Positions 25,116-34,959 of a stretch of 64,000 nucleotides of DNA are shown here, piece after piece (position 1 is the first letter of the stretch; the number at the start of each line of letters is the position of its first letter). Source of the DNA: Chloroflexota bacterium (GTDB lineage Bacteria; Chloroflexota; Anaerolineae; Anaerolineales; Villigracilaceae); NCBI GenBank assembly GCA_019873735.1, contig JAIOAQ010000001.1, positions 1-64,000 on the forward strand, given 5' to 3'. Made by a program: the position numbers and the translations under genes. Under the pieces are notes generated by a model. It was not told the origin of the DNA. It searched no databases and worked only from the letters and a program-made list of their open reading frames with translations.

Positions 25116-26381
25116 ATGAGTGTCTATTTTCACTCAATCCCCGCCCACAATGTAAGATATATTAACAAACATGCTGCGCTGGACTTGATTCGCTTTACGC
25201 CAGGCGGCATTTCTCGCGCCGAACTGGCCGAGCGAATGAACCTGACGCGTGCGGCGGTTACCTCCATCGTGAGCGATCTCATCGAAGCAGATATTATTCG
25301 CGAGGCTGAAAGCCGGGTGGGGGGAAGCGGACGGCCGCCTGTCATCTTGGAAATCAACCCGGGCCGGGGTTGGGTGGCCGGCATTGACCTTGGCGCCTCT
25401 CATGTTTCTGTTGTCTTATCGAACTTTTCCGCGCATGTGATTCAAGAACAAGAAATGCCGCTTGACATTGCTGCCGGGCCGGAAACCTGTTTGGGACAGG
25501 CCAATCAATTGCTGGAAGATTTGCTCAACAGGCAAGGCTTGCCAAAGAACTGCCTGCTGACTATTGGGATGGGTGTTCCGGGTCCTATCATGAGTGAGGC
25601 CGGGACGGTGATTGCCCCCCCGATTATGCCCGGCTGGAGCGAGTTTCCAATTCGAGATACGATGGAAGAGTATTGGAAGTGTCCGGTTTCGCTCAATAAC
25701 GATGCCGAATTGGGCGCTTTGGGTGAGTGGGCGTACGGGGCAGCGCGCGGGGAGCAGAACCTGGTCTTTGTCAAAGTAGGCACAGGGGTTGGAGCCGGGT
25801 TGTTGTTGGATGGGAAAATCTATCACGGTGCCACCGGCGCGGCTGGGGAGATCGGGCACCTGACCATAGATGACAACGGTCCGTTGTGCACTTGTGGGAA
25901 TCGCGGCTGTCTGGAGGCGCTGGCCGGTGGCCGGGCGATAGCCTTGCAGGCGCAGGAAGCGGTGCAAAAAGGAAAGCGCACGCAGTTGGCAGACATCAAA
26001 CCAGTGGAACGCATTACTGCAAAAGACGTGGCTCTGGCGGCGCGGCGTGGTGACTTGATTGCACAGCAGATTTTGGCGCGTGCGGGCAGTTATCTTGGAA
26101 TTGCCATTGCCGGCCTGGTCAATTTATTTAACCCCCAAATGGTGGTGGTTGGCGGTGGCGTGGCCCAGATTGGGGATCTGTTTCTGGAACCGGTGCGCGA
26201 AACCGTTCGTCGCCGCAGCCTGCCGGCTTCTGTCAGCGCCTTGCGCATTACCACTGCCCTTTTGGGCAGGCGCGCCCCTGCATTGGGCGCAGCGGCGCAG
26301 GCCCTCGGTATTGCCATGCATACATTGGCCGAGGAGAAAGCCTTTTCGTCAGAGATTCCATTGATGCAAGAAGAAGTATGA
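25116..26381 (+). CDS. ROK-family transcriptional regulator
   Basis: 421 aa. An N-terminal winged helix (about 15-75, GGISRAELAERMNLTRAAVTSIVSDL) is followed by a ROK sugar-kinase-like domain with GIDLGASHVSVVL, SLNNDAELGALGEW and KVGTGVGAGLLLDGK, and by the zinc motif C-T-C-G-N-R-G-C-L-E. It is expected to bind a sugar or sugar phosphate and repress the transport operon directly downstream (XylR/NagC/Mlc type). The downstream genes indicate maltodextrin or a related glucan as inducer, which is inference. It lies 99 bases before the binding-protein gene. Confidence 0.9.
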   Translation: MSVYFHSIPAHNVRYINKHAALDLIRFTPGGISRAELAERMNLTRAAVTSIVSDLIEADIIREAESRVGGSGRPPVILEINPGRGWVAGIDLGASHVSVVLSNFSAHVIQEQEMPLDIAAGPETCLGQANQLLEDLLNRQGLPKNCLLTIGMGVPGPIMSEAGTVIAPPIMPGWSEFPIRDTMEEYWKCPVSLNNDAELGALGEWAYGAARGEQNLVFVKVGTGVGAGLLLDGKIYHGATGAAGEIGHLTIDDNGPLCTCGNRGCLEALAGGRAIALQAQEAVQKGKRTQLADIKPVERITAKDVALAARRGDLIAQQILARAGSYLGIAIAGLVNLFNPQMVVVGGGVAQIGDLFLEPVRETVRRRSLPASVSALRITTALLGRRAPALGAAAQALGIAMHTLAEEKAFSSEIPLMQEEV

Positions 26382-26480
26382 GCAAGGAGGTGATGTTCCC
26401 CTAAACAGACAATGCGCGTATCTCAATCGTCTTTTCGTAACCTAACAATTTGTAAATTATAGAACAAGGAGAGTAAGAGA

Positions 26481-27707
26481 ATGAAAAAGATTAGTTTGTA
26501 CCTGATCAGCGCCTTGCTGATTGTATCGTTTGTCCTTTCGGCCTGCGCGCCGGCGGCAAGCAATCAGCCAGTCACGATTGCATTTTGGGAACAGGAAGGC
26601 GAGGAAGTAGATGTTTTCCTGGATCAACTGATTGCCGAATTCCAGGCCGCCAATCCCAACATCACCGTCCAGCGGACGCACTATGAGAATGAGGCCCTGC
26701 GCGACCAGTTCCAGACTGCAGCGCTGGCTGAGGCCGCTCCTGAAGTTGTGCGCGTCCCGAACGATTTTGCCGGCCCCTTCAGCAAGTTGGATATTGTGGC
26801 GCCCGTTGATGAATTGTTCAAGAAGTCTTTCCTTGATCAGTTCTTTGATGGCGCTTTGGGCCCGGCTGTGGTGGGAGGCACCCTGTGGGGCGTGCCGGAT
26901 AACTACGGCAACCACCTGATGTTGATTTACAACAAGGATTTGATTGCTGAACCTCCGGCCACCTTTGAAGAGTTGATCACCAAGGCCCAGGAACTGACAT
27001 CCGGCGATATTCAGGGCTTTGCGTATAACCTGAATGAGCCTTTCTGGGGTGCTGGTTTCTATGGCGCCTTTGGCGGTTGGCCGCTGGATGAAAACGACAA
27101 GCCGCAGTTCAACAACCAGGCCTTCATTGATTACCTGACCTTTGTCAAGAAACTCAAGGACGACGGTGTTGTTCCGCAGGAATGCGATTACAACTGCGCT
27201 GACACCTTGATGAAGGAAGGCAAGGCGGCAATGATCATCAACGGCGACTGGTCGCTTGGTGATTACTCCAAGGCCCTGGGTGACAAGATGGGTGTGGCTC
27301 CCGTTCCGCCCATCAACGGCAAGCCCTATACTGAGATGACAGCCGGCAAGTACTTTATGGTCTATAAGGGTGTTTTGGATGATCCCGCCAAGAAGGAAGC
27401 GGTGGTCAAGTTCATCACCTTTATGACCTCCAAGGAAGTACAGAAGCGCTGGCTGGATGAATTCAAGCGTCTGCCGTCCAACAAAGAGATTGCCAAAGAC
27501 CCGGCCATTACAAACGATCCTATTTTGGCCGGCTCAATGGCGGCTCTTGCCAATGGCCGTGGTATGCCCGCTGCCGCCGAGATGCGTTGTGCCTGGGATG
27601 CCTGGCGCCCGAATCTTGAGGGCGTGATGGCTGGCACGCTGACTCCTGCGGATGCCGCAGCCGCTGCCCAGCAAGCAGCCGATGAGTGCGTTGCAACGCT
27701 AGAGTAA
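26481..27707 (+). CDS. malE: Sugar ABC transporter binding lipoprotein (CUT1, MalE-like)
   Basis: 408 aa with lipobox L-S-A-C22 and the family 1 extracellular solute-binding fold (VTIAFWEQEGEE, GTLWGVPDNYGNHLMLIYNKDL, GKAAMIINGDWSLGDY, FMTSKEVQKRWLDEF). It captures oligosaccharides outside the membrane for the MalF/G permeases encoded next. The maltodextrin assignment rests on the GH57 and GH13 enzymes in the same locus. A good AAGGAG lies 7 bases before the ATG. A terminator after the stop should make it the most abundant product of the operon. Confidence 0.88.
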   Translation: MKKISLYLISALLIVSFVLSACAPAASNQPVTIAFWEQEGEEVDVFLDQLIAEFQAANPNITVQRTHYENEALRDQFQTAALAEAAPEVVRVPNDFAGPFSKLDIVAPVDELFKKSFLDQFFDGALGPAVVGGTLWGVPDNYGNHLMLIYNKDLIAEPPATFEELITKAQELTSGDIQGFAYNLNEPFWGAGFYGAFGGWPLDENDKPQFNNQAFIDYLTFVKKLKDDGVVPQECDYNCADTLMKEGKAAMIINGDWSLGDYSKALGDKMGVAPVPPINGKPYTEMTAGKYFMVYKGVLDDPAKKEAVVKFITFMTSKEVQKRWLDEFKRLPSNKEIAKDPAITNDPILAGSMAALANGRGMPAAAEMRCAWDAWRPNLEGVMAGTLTPADAAAAAQQAADECVATLE

Positions 27708-27719
27708 GTTCTCACAAGT

Positions 27720-27760
27720 GTGATGGGGGGCGAGCAGATTGCTCTCCCCCATCACTTTTT
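27720..27760 (+). terminator. Attenuating terminator after the binding-protein gene
   Basis: A 10-bp stem (27720-27729 with 27746-27755) with an inner gagc/gctc stem, followed by TTTTT. Its place inside the operon fits partial termination, raising binding-protein over permease expression. Confidence 0.8.
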
Positions 27761-27805
27761 ATAGGCGATTGGTTGCCGGCTAATGTCGGTTAAGTTGAGG
27801 CAAGC

Positions 27806-29305
27806 ATGAGCGACGAAAAAAGTTTCCGCAAGTTTCTCCCCTGGCTTCTGTGGATTGTAGGGCTTACGGTGGTTTACTTCCTGCTGCGCGCTGTTTTTCA
27901 GCCTTATGCAGGCGGTATTTCGATTAACGGCAGGATCATTGTCGAGCGATTGAGTGAAATTGGCTTGTTCCTGGGGGCTATTTTGGCAGGAATGGCGGCC
28001 ATAGAAATATATTTTTATCAAATCTTTTTCCGCCAGCCTCGTCATCGTCGGGCTGCTATTTGGACGCGCATTATTCAGGGCATCCTGGGTTTGATTGCCC
28101 TGCAAATGGTGGTGGCCTTCTTTGATCTCACCGATCTCTTCCGCCTGCCGAAGGGAGCGGTTAAAAATTTCTTCCTTTTGCCATCATCACTGTTTGCGTC
28201 GGTCAAGAATTTATTTGTCCAGATAGGGTTGGGCGCCGACGGCAGTTCTCTTATCTCAGGCCTAATCTTGATTTTGGTTTTGGGGCTGCTCTTTTGGCTT
28301 ATCCAACGCTGGAGCGTTCCGCGTCACAGTCGCCTTGGTCTGGCTTACCTGCTTGTCCTCCCGGCTCTCATTGGTGTGCTCTTTTTGATTATCTACCCCT
28401 TCCTCTTTGAGATCAAACTGGCGTTTTCCAATGCCTCGTTGGGAACGCAAGCCACCAAAAACGCCTCGTATGGACTGTCTTATGGCTGGGAAAACCTCAA
28501 GACCCTGTTTACTGGAAACGTCGCCAAAGACGCAAAATTCTTTGAGGTTTTCTGGCGCACCATTTTGTGGACGGTTATTAATGTGACTTTCCACGTTACA
28601 GGTGGCATGATCTTGGCTTTGCTGCTCAACCGTCCGATGAAATTACGGGGTCTGTACCGAACCTTGCTGGTTTTTCCGTGGGCTATTCCTACTACGATTG
28701 CGGCTATGGCTTTGCGCAATGAGTTCGACCTGCGATATGGTTTCTTTAACATTATGCTCACGAACATACAAAGCACCTTCCAGGCTTTGAGCGCCAAGAC
28801 CGCCTCTCTCGTCCTGTTAGGGCCTACCTTTTCCTGGCTTGCGGAGAATATCGGGCCTGTTTCCTGGAAACAGGATCCCTTCTGGGCTTTTATCTCCATT
28901 TTGATTACCAACATTTGGTTGGGCATCCCGTTTATGGCGGTTATTATCCTGGGCGGCCTACAGAGCATTTCACATGAGTATTATGAGGCGGCGGAGATTG
29001 ATGGCGCTACCAGCGGGCAAATGTTCCGCCATATTACCTTGCCGCTGCTTCGCCCGGTGTTGACGCCGGCCATTGTGCTTGGTGTTATCTGGACGTTTAA
29101 TAAGTTTGACGTTATTTACCTCATCACCCAGGGCGGACCGCAAGAAAAAACGGATATTCTGGTCTCTTCGATGTACAAAGCCGCCTTTCAATTTTACAGA
29201 TATGGCTTTACGGCCATGTTTGCTTTGGTCATTTTCTTGATCCTATTGGCCTTTACGATTATCTACCTGCGCGTGAGCGGGGGCTTGAAGGCTGCCACAG
29301 AGTAA
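27806..29305 (+). CDS. malF: Sugar ABC transporter permease (MalF-like), long form
   Basis: 499 aa, longer than the usual 300. Residues 1-175 carry extra hydrophobic segments (WLLWIVGLTVVYFLLRAVF and others) before the core of about six helices. The EAA loop is seen as EYYEAAEIDGATSGQMFRHI, where the nucleotide-binding subunit docks. MalF proteins of several bacteria also have N-terminal additions. No ATPase gene is in this locus, so a shared MsmX/MalK-type ATPase elsewhere is implied. Confidence 0.9.
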   Translation: MSDEKSFRKFLPWLLWIVGLTVVYFLLRAVFQPYAGGISINGRIIVERLSEIGLFLGAILAGMAAIEIYFYQIFFRQPRHRRAAIWTRIIQGILGLIALQMVVAFFDLTDLFRLPKGAVKNFFLLPSSLFASVKNLFVQIGLGADGSSLISGLILILVLGLLFWLIQRWSVPRHSRLGLAYLLVLPALIGVLFLIIYPFLFEIKLAFSNASLGTQATKNASYGLSYGWENLKTLFTGNVAKDAKFFEVFWRTILWTVINVTFHVTGGMILALLLNRPMKLRGLYRTLLVFPWAIPTTIAAMALRNEFDLRYGFFNIMLTNIQSTFQALSAKTASLVLLGPTFSWLAENIGPVSWKQDPFWAFISILITNIWLGIPFMAVIILGGLQSISHEYYEAAEIDGATSGQMFRHITLPLLRPVLTPAIVLGVIWTFNKFDVIYLITQGGPQEKTDILVSSMYKAAFQFYRYGFTAMFALVIFLILLAFTIIYLRVSGGLKAATE

Positions 29306-29316
29306 AGGAGGAACCT

Positions 29317-30219
29317 ATGTCTAAGAATCCCCTTGTTCGTTTCTTCCGTTGGTTTTTCTTTCGGGCGCGCGGAGACAGCCCCTTCAAGCGCTTGTTGATT
29401 CATTTTGTGCTGATTGTGGCCTGCATTATTGCCGTGTATCCGGTCTTGCGGGTTGTTACTATTTCCCTGCGCCCTAACGATACTTTGCTTACGACCAGCC
29501 TGCGCATCATCCCCGAAAACGCGACCCTGGATAATTACCGCAAGGTCCTCTTTGGCGACCCTGCCAATTACCGCCAGTCGGACTTTTTCTTGTGGGTGTG
29601 GAACTCTTTCTCGATTGTGATGGTTACTTCGATCATCAGCGTTATTTTGGCGGCAGTGAGCGCCTACGCCTTTTCCCGTTTCCGCTTTCCAGGACGATCT
29701 GCCGGCCTTATCTTCTTGTTCACCACGCAGATGATCCCGGCGGGGATGCTGCTCTTGCCTCTCTTTATCATGCTTGCCCGCTTGAAAATGATTAACACTT
29801 CGCTGGGATTGATCATTGCTTATTCAGTCTCTGCTGTTCCGTTGACGATCTGGACCCTTAAGGGGTACTACGATACCATCCCGGTTGACCTGGAGGAAGC
29901 GGCCCTGATTGATGGCGCCTCGCGCATGACCGTTTTCACAAGGATCATCCTGCCTCTCTCCAGCCCGGCTCTGGCCATTGCCTTCCTGTTCAGTTTCATG
30001 GGCGGCTGGAGCGAGTACCTTGTGGCGCGCGTGGTGCTGCAGAAAAATGAACTGTTTACCTGGCCGCTTGGTATCTTTACTTTTGCCCAGCAATTTACTG
30101 TCTCGTGGGGACAGTTTGCGGCCGCCTCGGTTCTGATTGCCATTCCGGTGATGGCTCTGTTCCTCTATTCTTCCAAGTGGTTGATTTCCGGCCTGACACT
30201 GGGCAGTGTCAAGGGCTGA
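29317..30219 (+). CDS. malG: Sugar ABC transporter permease (MalG-like)
   Basis: 300 aa with six helices and the EAA loop LEEAALIDGASRMTVFTRIILP. It has the usual P5 linker features of CUT1 MalG subunits, including TQMIPAGMLLLPLF. AAAGGAGG precedes the start, 11 bases after malF. Together with MalF it forms the membrane channel for the oligosaccharide bound by the upstream lipoprotein. Confidence 0.93.
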   Translation: MSKNPLVRFFRWFFFRARGDSPFKRLLIHFVLIVACIIAVYPVLRVVTISLRPNDTLLTTSLRIIPENATLDNYRKVLFGDPANYRQSDFFLWVWNSFSIVMVTSIISVILAAVSAYAFSRFRFPGRSAGLIFLFTTQMIPAGMLLLPLFIMLARLKMINTSLGLIIAYSVSAVPLTIWTLKGYYDTIPVDLEEAALIDGASRMTVFTRIILPLSSPALAIAFLFSFMGGWSEYLVARVVLQKNELFTWPLGIFTFAQQFTVSWGQFAAASVLIAIPVMALFLYSSKWLISGLTLGSVKG

Positions 30220-30238
30220 TCTTTTGCTCGTGCTATTT

Positions 30239-30270
30239 GCAGGGCGGTCGCAGGGTGACCGCCCTGCTTT
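30239..30270 (+). terminator. Terminator after malG
   Basis: An 11-bp stem, 30239-30249 pairing with 30257-30267, with a 7-base loop and a short TTT tail. It separates the transporter from the GH57 gene, which may still be reached by read-through. Confidence 0.7.
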
Positions 30271-30303
30271 ATGAGATGCATTTGCATTTTGGGAGTCAGA
30301 CAC

Positions 30304-33300
30304 ATGGCCATGTGGAACAAGACCCTGTTTTTACATCTTTTACTTATCCTTGCCGTTTTGCTTGGTGCATGTAGTGGACCGGTTGTCTCTCCTCCCCAAG
30401 AGGATGTCCTGTATCTTAATCTGATATGGCACCAGCATCAGCCTCTCTACTATAAGGACGAGAGCGGTGTTTATACCCGCCCGTGGGTACGTGTTCACGC
30501 CACAAAAGACTATTACGATATGGCCGCCACGGTGGGACAATACCCCAGCGTTCACGTGACCTTCAACCTGACCCCCGTGCTCCTTCGCCAGTTGGATGAT
30601 TTTGCCCAAAATGGTGCCAAGGATAAGTATTGGGTTCTGGCTGAAAAGCCGGCCGCTCAATTGACTCTTGAGGAAAAAGAGTTTATTTTGCGCCGTTTCT
30701 TTGATGCCAACTGGGATCACATGATTAAACGCTATCCGGGTTATAGAGCCTTGCTGGAAAAGCGGGGCGGCGCAGATGATGCGGATATCGTTCGCTCCCT
30801 GGAGACATTTCGCGAGCAGGATTACCGCGATCTGCAAATTTGGTTTAACCTGGTTTGGATTGACCCGGATGAACTGGAAAAGGAGCCGCTTAAGTCACTC
30901 GTTGTCAAAGATCACGGTTTCTCCGAAGAAGATAAAGACGTTCTCTTTAGCGAAATCACCCGCATTGTTCAACAGGTAATTCCCATCCACAAAGAATTGC
31001 AAGATAAGGGGCAGATTGAGGTCATTACTACGCCGTATGCTCATCCCATCCTGCCGCTGATTTATGACACGAATTTGGCGCTGATTGGCAATCCCGGCGC
31101 CGAGATGCCTGAGCGTTTCTCTTATCCCAATGATGCCATTGCTCACCTGAAACGCAGTGCAGAGATTTACCAACAGCATTTTGGTCGCGAGCCGCGCGGT
31201 CTGTGGCCTGGCGAAGGGGCGGTTGCCCAAGAGATTGTTCCGTTGGTTGCCAGGACGGGCTATCAGTGGATGGCTACTGGCGAGCCGGTACTGGCTCAAT
31301 CCCTTGGCCTTGGCAGTTTCACCCGCGACGCTCAAGAGACTGTCCAGGAAGCCGATGCGCTCTACCGCCCTTATTATGTTGCCGGCAAAAATGGTGAGCG
31401 GGTGGCCGTCTTCTTTCGAGATTGGACGCTTTCCGACAAGGTCGGTTTTACCTACTCTGGCACGCCGGGCGACAGGGCCGCGGCGGACTTGATGCGTCGC
31501 CTGGAGAACATCCGCCTTCGCCTCAAAGCAGAAAATGCAAACGGACCTCACGTTGTCAGCATTATCCTGGATGGCGAAAATGCCTGGGAATACTACGACA
31601 ATGACGGCAAACTCTTCCTGAACAGCCTCTACCAACTGCTTTCTGAGAGCAAGACGATTAAAACCGTTACGCCCTCGGAATACCTGCGTCTCTTCCCGGG
31701 ACAGAAGTCGCTGGACAGCCTTTTTCCGGGCGCCTGGTTTAGCGCCAATTACGATACCTGGATTGGCGAATCTGAAGAAAGGCAGGCCTGGAATTATCTC
31801 GTCCAGACCCGTTACGACTTGTCAAAATACGATATCAGCAAAACCCGCTCGGCCAGCCCCGAAGCCATTGCTCAGGCCCAGGATTACATGTACCTTGCCG
31901 AAGGCTCCGATTGGTTCTGGTGGTATGGCAGTGACCAGGATTCGGGTCAGGATGAATACTTTGATCAAGGCTTCCGCGCTTTGTTGGCCAAGGTCTATGA
32001 ATCTCTGGGCGAACCGATTCCGACCTTTGTCAATGTGCCTATTATTCCCAGGAGACCGGCAAAGGCCGAGCAGGAAGTGAGAGGCTTCTCCACTCCCGGC
32101 ATTGATGGCGTTACCGGCCCTGACGAGTGGGTCAACGCTGCCTATTTTGGGGGCGGCGTGCAAGGTTCAGGTGCCGATCTCGCTTACACTTTTGACGCTC
32201 AAAATCTGTATATTCGCGTGGGTTATTCCCAGCCTCTGCCGCCAGATTCTACGATTGGGGTTTACATTGCCGCTCCGCGCGCTGCCAATGTTGTTCCTTT
32301 TGCCCACAATGCCGATTTACTGCTTGGCATTGCTGCTACTCACTTACTGGAGTGGGGCGCTGACCGGGTTTTGCAGGTTTATCAGGCCGGAAAAACAGGT
32401 TGGGAGGCCAAATCTGCCGCAGGTCAGGCTGCGCAAGGCGCAGATACTTTTGAAGCCGCTATACCCTGGGATGTTTTTGGCGAGATCGAGGCCGGCGATG
32501 ACTTGCGCATGGTGACCATTCTCCAGCCTGCCGGAATCGCCCTGCCCGTTCAGGGACCAGCCCAAATTGTCCTGCCAGACCTGGGGACCTCCACCACGCT
32601 TCTTGAAGTGAACGACCCGTCAGGTGACGATTATGGGCCGGGCTTTTATACCTATCCGACCGATGCAGTCTTCAAAACTGGCGTGTTTGACTTGAAATCT
32701 TTCACCGTCGCTTACGATGACAAGAATCTGATTTTCAAGTTTGCTTTTTATGGCCCTATTCCCAACCCGTGGGGTTCTCCCAACAACCTTGCTCTGCAGA
32801 CGCTGGATGTCTATGTTGATAAGGACCCCGGTGCGGGTACCGGCGCGCGCTTGTTGTTGCCCGGCCGTAACGCTGCTCTTTCGGCCGGCAACGGGTGGGA
32901 ATATGCCGTTTGGGCCGAGGGCTGGACGCCCCAATTTGTTGCCCCGGATGCCCAGAGTAATACCCCCAAGCAGGTGACCGGCGTTTCTTTCAAGGTGATT
33001 GTGGACCCCGCCGCTCAACTCGTTACCCTGCGCGTCCCGCGCGCTGCTTTTGGCGAGGGCGATCCGGCCGAATGGGGGTACGCTGCTGTGGTCCTCAGCC
33101 AGGAAGGCTACCCGTCTACTGGGGTCTGGCGGGTGCGCGATGTCAACCCATCTGCTGGGCAGTGGCGCTTTGGCGGCGCGCCGCAGGATACCAATCATAC
33201 GCGCATCATTGATCTTGCCTGGGATTCGACCCCTGCCCAGGAAGAAATCCTCTCGACGTATCCATCCCAAACAGCAGACGTTGCCACTTTAAGCGCCGAC

Positions 33301-33336
33301 GACTTCGCCCAGATTCCGCTGCTGGTAGTAAAATAA
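30304..33336 (+). CDS. GH57 amylase/pullulanase-type lipoprotein with glucodextranase-like C-terminal modules
   Basis: 1010 aa from the ATG at 30304 (GGGAG 8 bases before). A lipoprotein signal (Cys23) is followed by a GH57 domain beginning with HQHQP (43-47), with GLWPGEGAV (Glu304, candidate nucleophile) and IILDGENAWEYY (Asp423, candidate acid). After about residue 590 come two beta-sandwich units: one CBM9-like (DGVTGPDEWVNAAYF, LYIRVGY) and one like the C-terminal domain of glucodextranase (DPSGDDYGPGFYTYPTD, then LDVYVDKDPGAGTG). Expected to cut alpha-1,4 and perhaps alpha-1,6 glucan outside the cell and feed the upstream transporter. Confidence 0.88.
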   Translation: MAMWNKTLFLHLLLILAVLLGACSGPVVSPPQEDVLYLNLIWHQHQPLYYKDESGVYTRPWVRVHATKDYYDMAATVGQYPSVHVTFNLTPVLLRQLDDFAQNGAKDKYWVLAEKPAAQLTLEEKEFILRRFFDANWDHMIKRYPGYRALLEKRGGADDADIVRSLETFREQDYRDLQIWFNLVWIDPDELEKEPLKSLVVKDHGFSEEDKDVLFSEITRIVQQVIPIHKELQDKGQIEVITTPYAHPILPLIYDTNLALIGNPGAEMPERFSYPNDAIAHLKRSAEIYQQHFGREPRGLWPGEGAVAQEIVPLVARTGYQWMATGEPVLAQSLGLGSFTRDAQETVQEADALYRPYYVAGKNGERVAVFFRDWTLSDKVGFTYSGTPGDRAAADLMRRLENIRLRLKAENANGPHVVSIILDGENAWEYYDNDGKLFLNSLYQLLSESKTIKTVTPSEYLRLFPGQKSLDSLFPGAWFSANYDTWIGESEERQAWNYLVQTRYDLSKYDISKTRSASPEAIAQAQDYMYLAEGSDWFWWYGSDQDSGQDEYFDQGFRALLAKVYESLGEPIPTFVNVPIIPRRPAKAEQEVRGFSTPGIDGVTGPDEWVNAAYFGGGVQGSGADLAYTFDAQNLYIRVGYSQPLPPDSTIGVYIAAPRAANVVPFAHNADLLLGIAATHLLEWGADRVLQVYQAGKTGWEAKSAAGQAAQGADTFEAAIPWDVFGEIEAGDDLRMVTILQPAGIALPVQGPAQIVLPDLGTSTTLLEVNDPSGDDYGPGFYTYPTDAVFKTGVFDLKSFTVAYDDKNLIFKFAFYGPIPNPWGSPNNLALQTLDVYVDKDPGAGTGARLLLPGRNAALSAGNGWEYAVWAEGWTPQFVAPDAQSNTPKQVTGVSFKVIVDPAAQLVTLRVPRAAFGEGDPAEWGYAAVVLSQEGYPSTGVWRVRDVNPSAGQWRFGGAPQDTNHTRIIDLAWDSTPAQEEILSTYPSQTADVATLSADDFAQIPLLVVK

Positions 33337-33347
33337 CAAAATCACAG

Positions 33348-33384
33348 GGTGACAGCCGCTCAACAGTGACTGTCACCTTATTTT
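33348..33384 (+). terminator. Weak terminator-like hairpin after the GH57 gene
   Basis: An 8-bp stem (33348-33355 with 33370-33377) with a 14-base loop, followed by TTATTTT. It ends 10 bases before the next start codon, so it may also influence translation. Confidence 0.5.
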
Positions 33385-33393
33385 GAGGAGACC

Positions 33394-34914
33394 ATGACCG
33401 AAATCATTACCCCCGCCTGGGTCAAGGATGCCATCTTTTACCAGATTTTCCCTGACCGCTTTGCCCGCAGCCCTCGCTTACAACATACCGGTCTTCGCTT
33501 TGAAGATTGGGATACGCCTCCTACGATTTATGGCTTTAAGGGCGGCGACCTGTATGGCATTGCTGAGCACCTGGACTATTTGCAAGCCTTGGGCATTAAT
33601 GCCCTTTATCTAAATCCAATTTTTGCTTCGGCCTGCAACCATCGTTATCACACCTACGACTACTACAACGTGGACCCGCTTTTGGGCGGCAACGATGCCT
33701 TGCGTTACCTGCTGGATCAGGCCCACGCGCACGGCATTCGTGTGGTTTTGGATGGGGTGTTCAACCACGCTTCGCGTGGTTTCTGGCAGTTTCATCATGT
33801 ACTGGAGAACGGCGACGGCTCCCCTTATGTAGACTGGTTTTACTTCGACCAGAACCGCTTGCAGCGCAAAAAGCCATGGGGCGCTTACCCTCATCCTGAA
33901 GAAGAGCAGGCCTTGAAGAAAGGCGAGGATAGCCTGACGGCGATTGGTTATCGCGCCTGGTGGCATTTGCCCGCCCTGCCCAAGTTTAACACTCAGACGC
34001 CAGCCGTGCGCGAGTTTATCTTTGGTGTGGCTGAGCATTGGGTTCGCTTTGGTATAGATGGGTGGCGGCTGGACGTACCGGCCGAAATAGACGATGACGC
34101 CTTCTGGCAAGAGTTTCGACGCCGCGTTAAGGCGATTAACCCCGAGACATACATTGTCGGCGAAATCTGGGAGCGCGCCGACCGCTGGCTGCGGGGCGAT
34201 CAGTTTGATGCGGTTATGAATTATCCGGTTGGAGAAGCCTGCATCTCCTTTTTTGGAAGTTCCCGCCTGAACCTTGGCGAAATCCGAAAGGCCGGCTACG
34301 GACCGCGCATTCATCCCATTGACGGCCGCGAATTCCTGCGCCGCCTGACCGATATCCGCACCTGGTATCACCCCGAAATTGTCCACGCCCAACTCAACCT
34401 GTTTGACAGTCACGACACGCCCCGTTACCTGACCGCCGTGGGAGGCGACCGGGATGCCCTTAAATTGGGCTGGCTCACCTTGTTTACTTATCCCGGCGCT
34501 CCTTGCATCTATTACGGGGACGAAATCGGGCTGGATGGCGGCCACGATCCTGAATGCCGCAAATCCTTCCCGTGGGACGAAAACCGCTGGGACCGCGACC
34601 TGACGTCTTATCTCAAAACGTGTATTGCCATGCGCAAAAATCACCCTGTTCTACGAACCGGCGAGCTTCACCCGCTCTTTGCCTCTGAAGATACGGTTGC
34701 CTTCCTGCGGCGCAATGCTCAAGAGACTTTGATTGTCGTCCTAAATGCTTCCTTGTCAACTCGCGACGTAACCGCCCTCATTGCAAACTTCAACCTTCCC
34801 GATGGGCGCCTTACCACCTTGCTTGGTTCGGCAGCCGCTTATGTGACGGATGGGCAATTCCACGTTGCCGGCATCCCGCCTCGCAGCGGCATTGTGGTCG
34901 GCCGTCAACATTGA
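33394..34914 (+). CDS. GH13 cyclomaltodextrinase/neopullulanase-type amylase
   Basis: 506 aa cytoplasmic enzyme. It has the GH13 regions DGVFNH, GWRLDV with nucleophile Asp227, VGEIWE with acid/base Glu257 and FDSHDT with Asp341, plus the YGFKGGDLYGI segment typical of subfamily 20. The N-terminal CBM34-like domain usual for cyclomaltodextrinases is missing; the protein starts about 10 residues before the first barrel strand. It should split imported maltodextrins or cyclodextrins into glucose and maltose. GAGGAG is 5 bases before the ATG. It ends the maltodextrin locus. Confidence 0.9.
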   Translation: MTEIITPAWVKDAIFYQIFPDRFARSPRLQHTGLRFEDWDTPPTIYGFKGGDLYGIAEHLDYLQALGINALYLNPIFASACNHRYHTYDYYNVDPLLGGNDALRYLLDQAHAHGIRVVLDGVFNHASRGFWQFHHVLENGDGSPYVDWFYFDQNRLQRKKPWGAYPHPEEEQALKKGEDSLTAIGYRAWWHLPALPKFNTQTPAVREFIFGVAEHWVRFGIDGWRLDVPAEIDDDAFWQEFRRRVKAINPETYIVGEIWERADRWLRGDQFDAVMNYPVGEACISFFGSSRLNLGEIRKAGYGPRIHPIDGREFLRRLTDIRTWYHPEIVHAQLNLFDSHDTPRYLTAVGGDRDALKLGWLTLFTYPGAPCIYYGDEIGLDGGHDPECRKSFPWDENRWDRDLTSYLKTCIAMRKNHPVLRTGELHPLFASEDTVAFLRRNAQETLIVVLNASLSTRDVTALIANFNLPDGRLTTLLGSAAAYVTDGQFHVAGIPPRSGIVVGRQH

Positions 34915-34959
34915 CGGCTTCAACCTGCCCCCCCCCATGTGGCAACTTGCTTAAAAACG

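Noticed and set aside
25116-26381. Glucokinase (ROK kinase)
   Set aside because: The N-terminal winged helix of about 75 residues and the position before a transport operon mark it as a ROK regulator.
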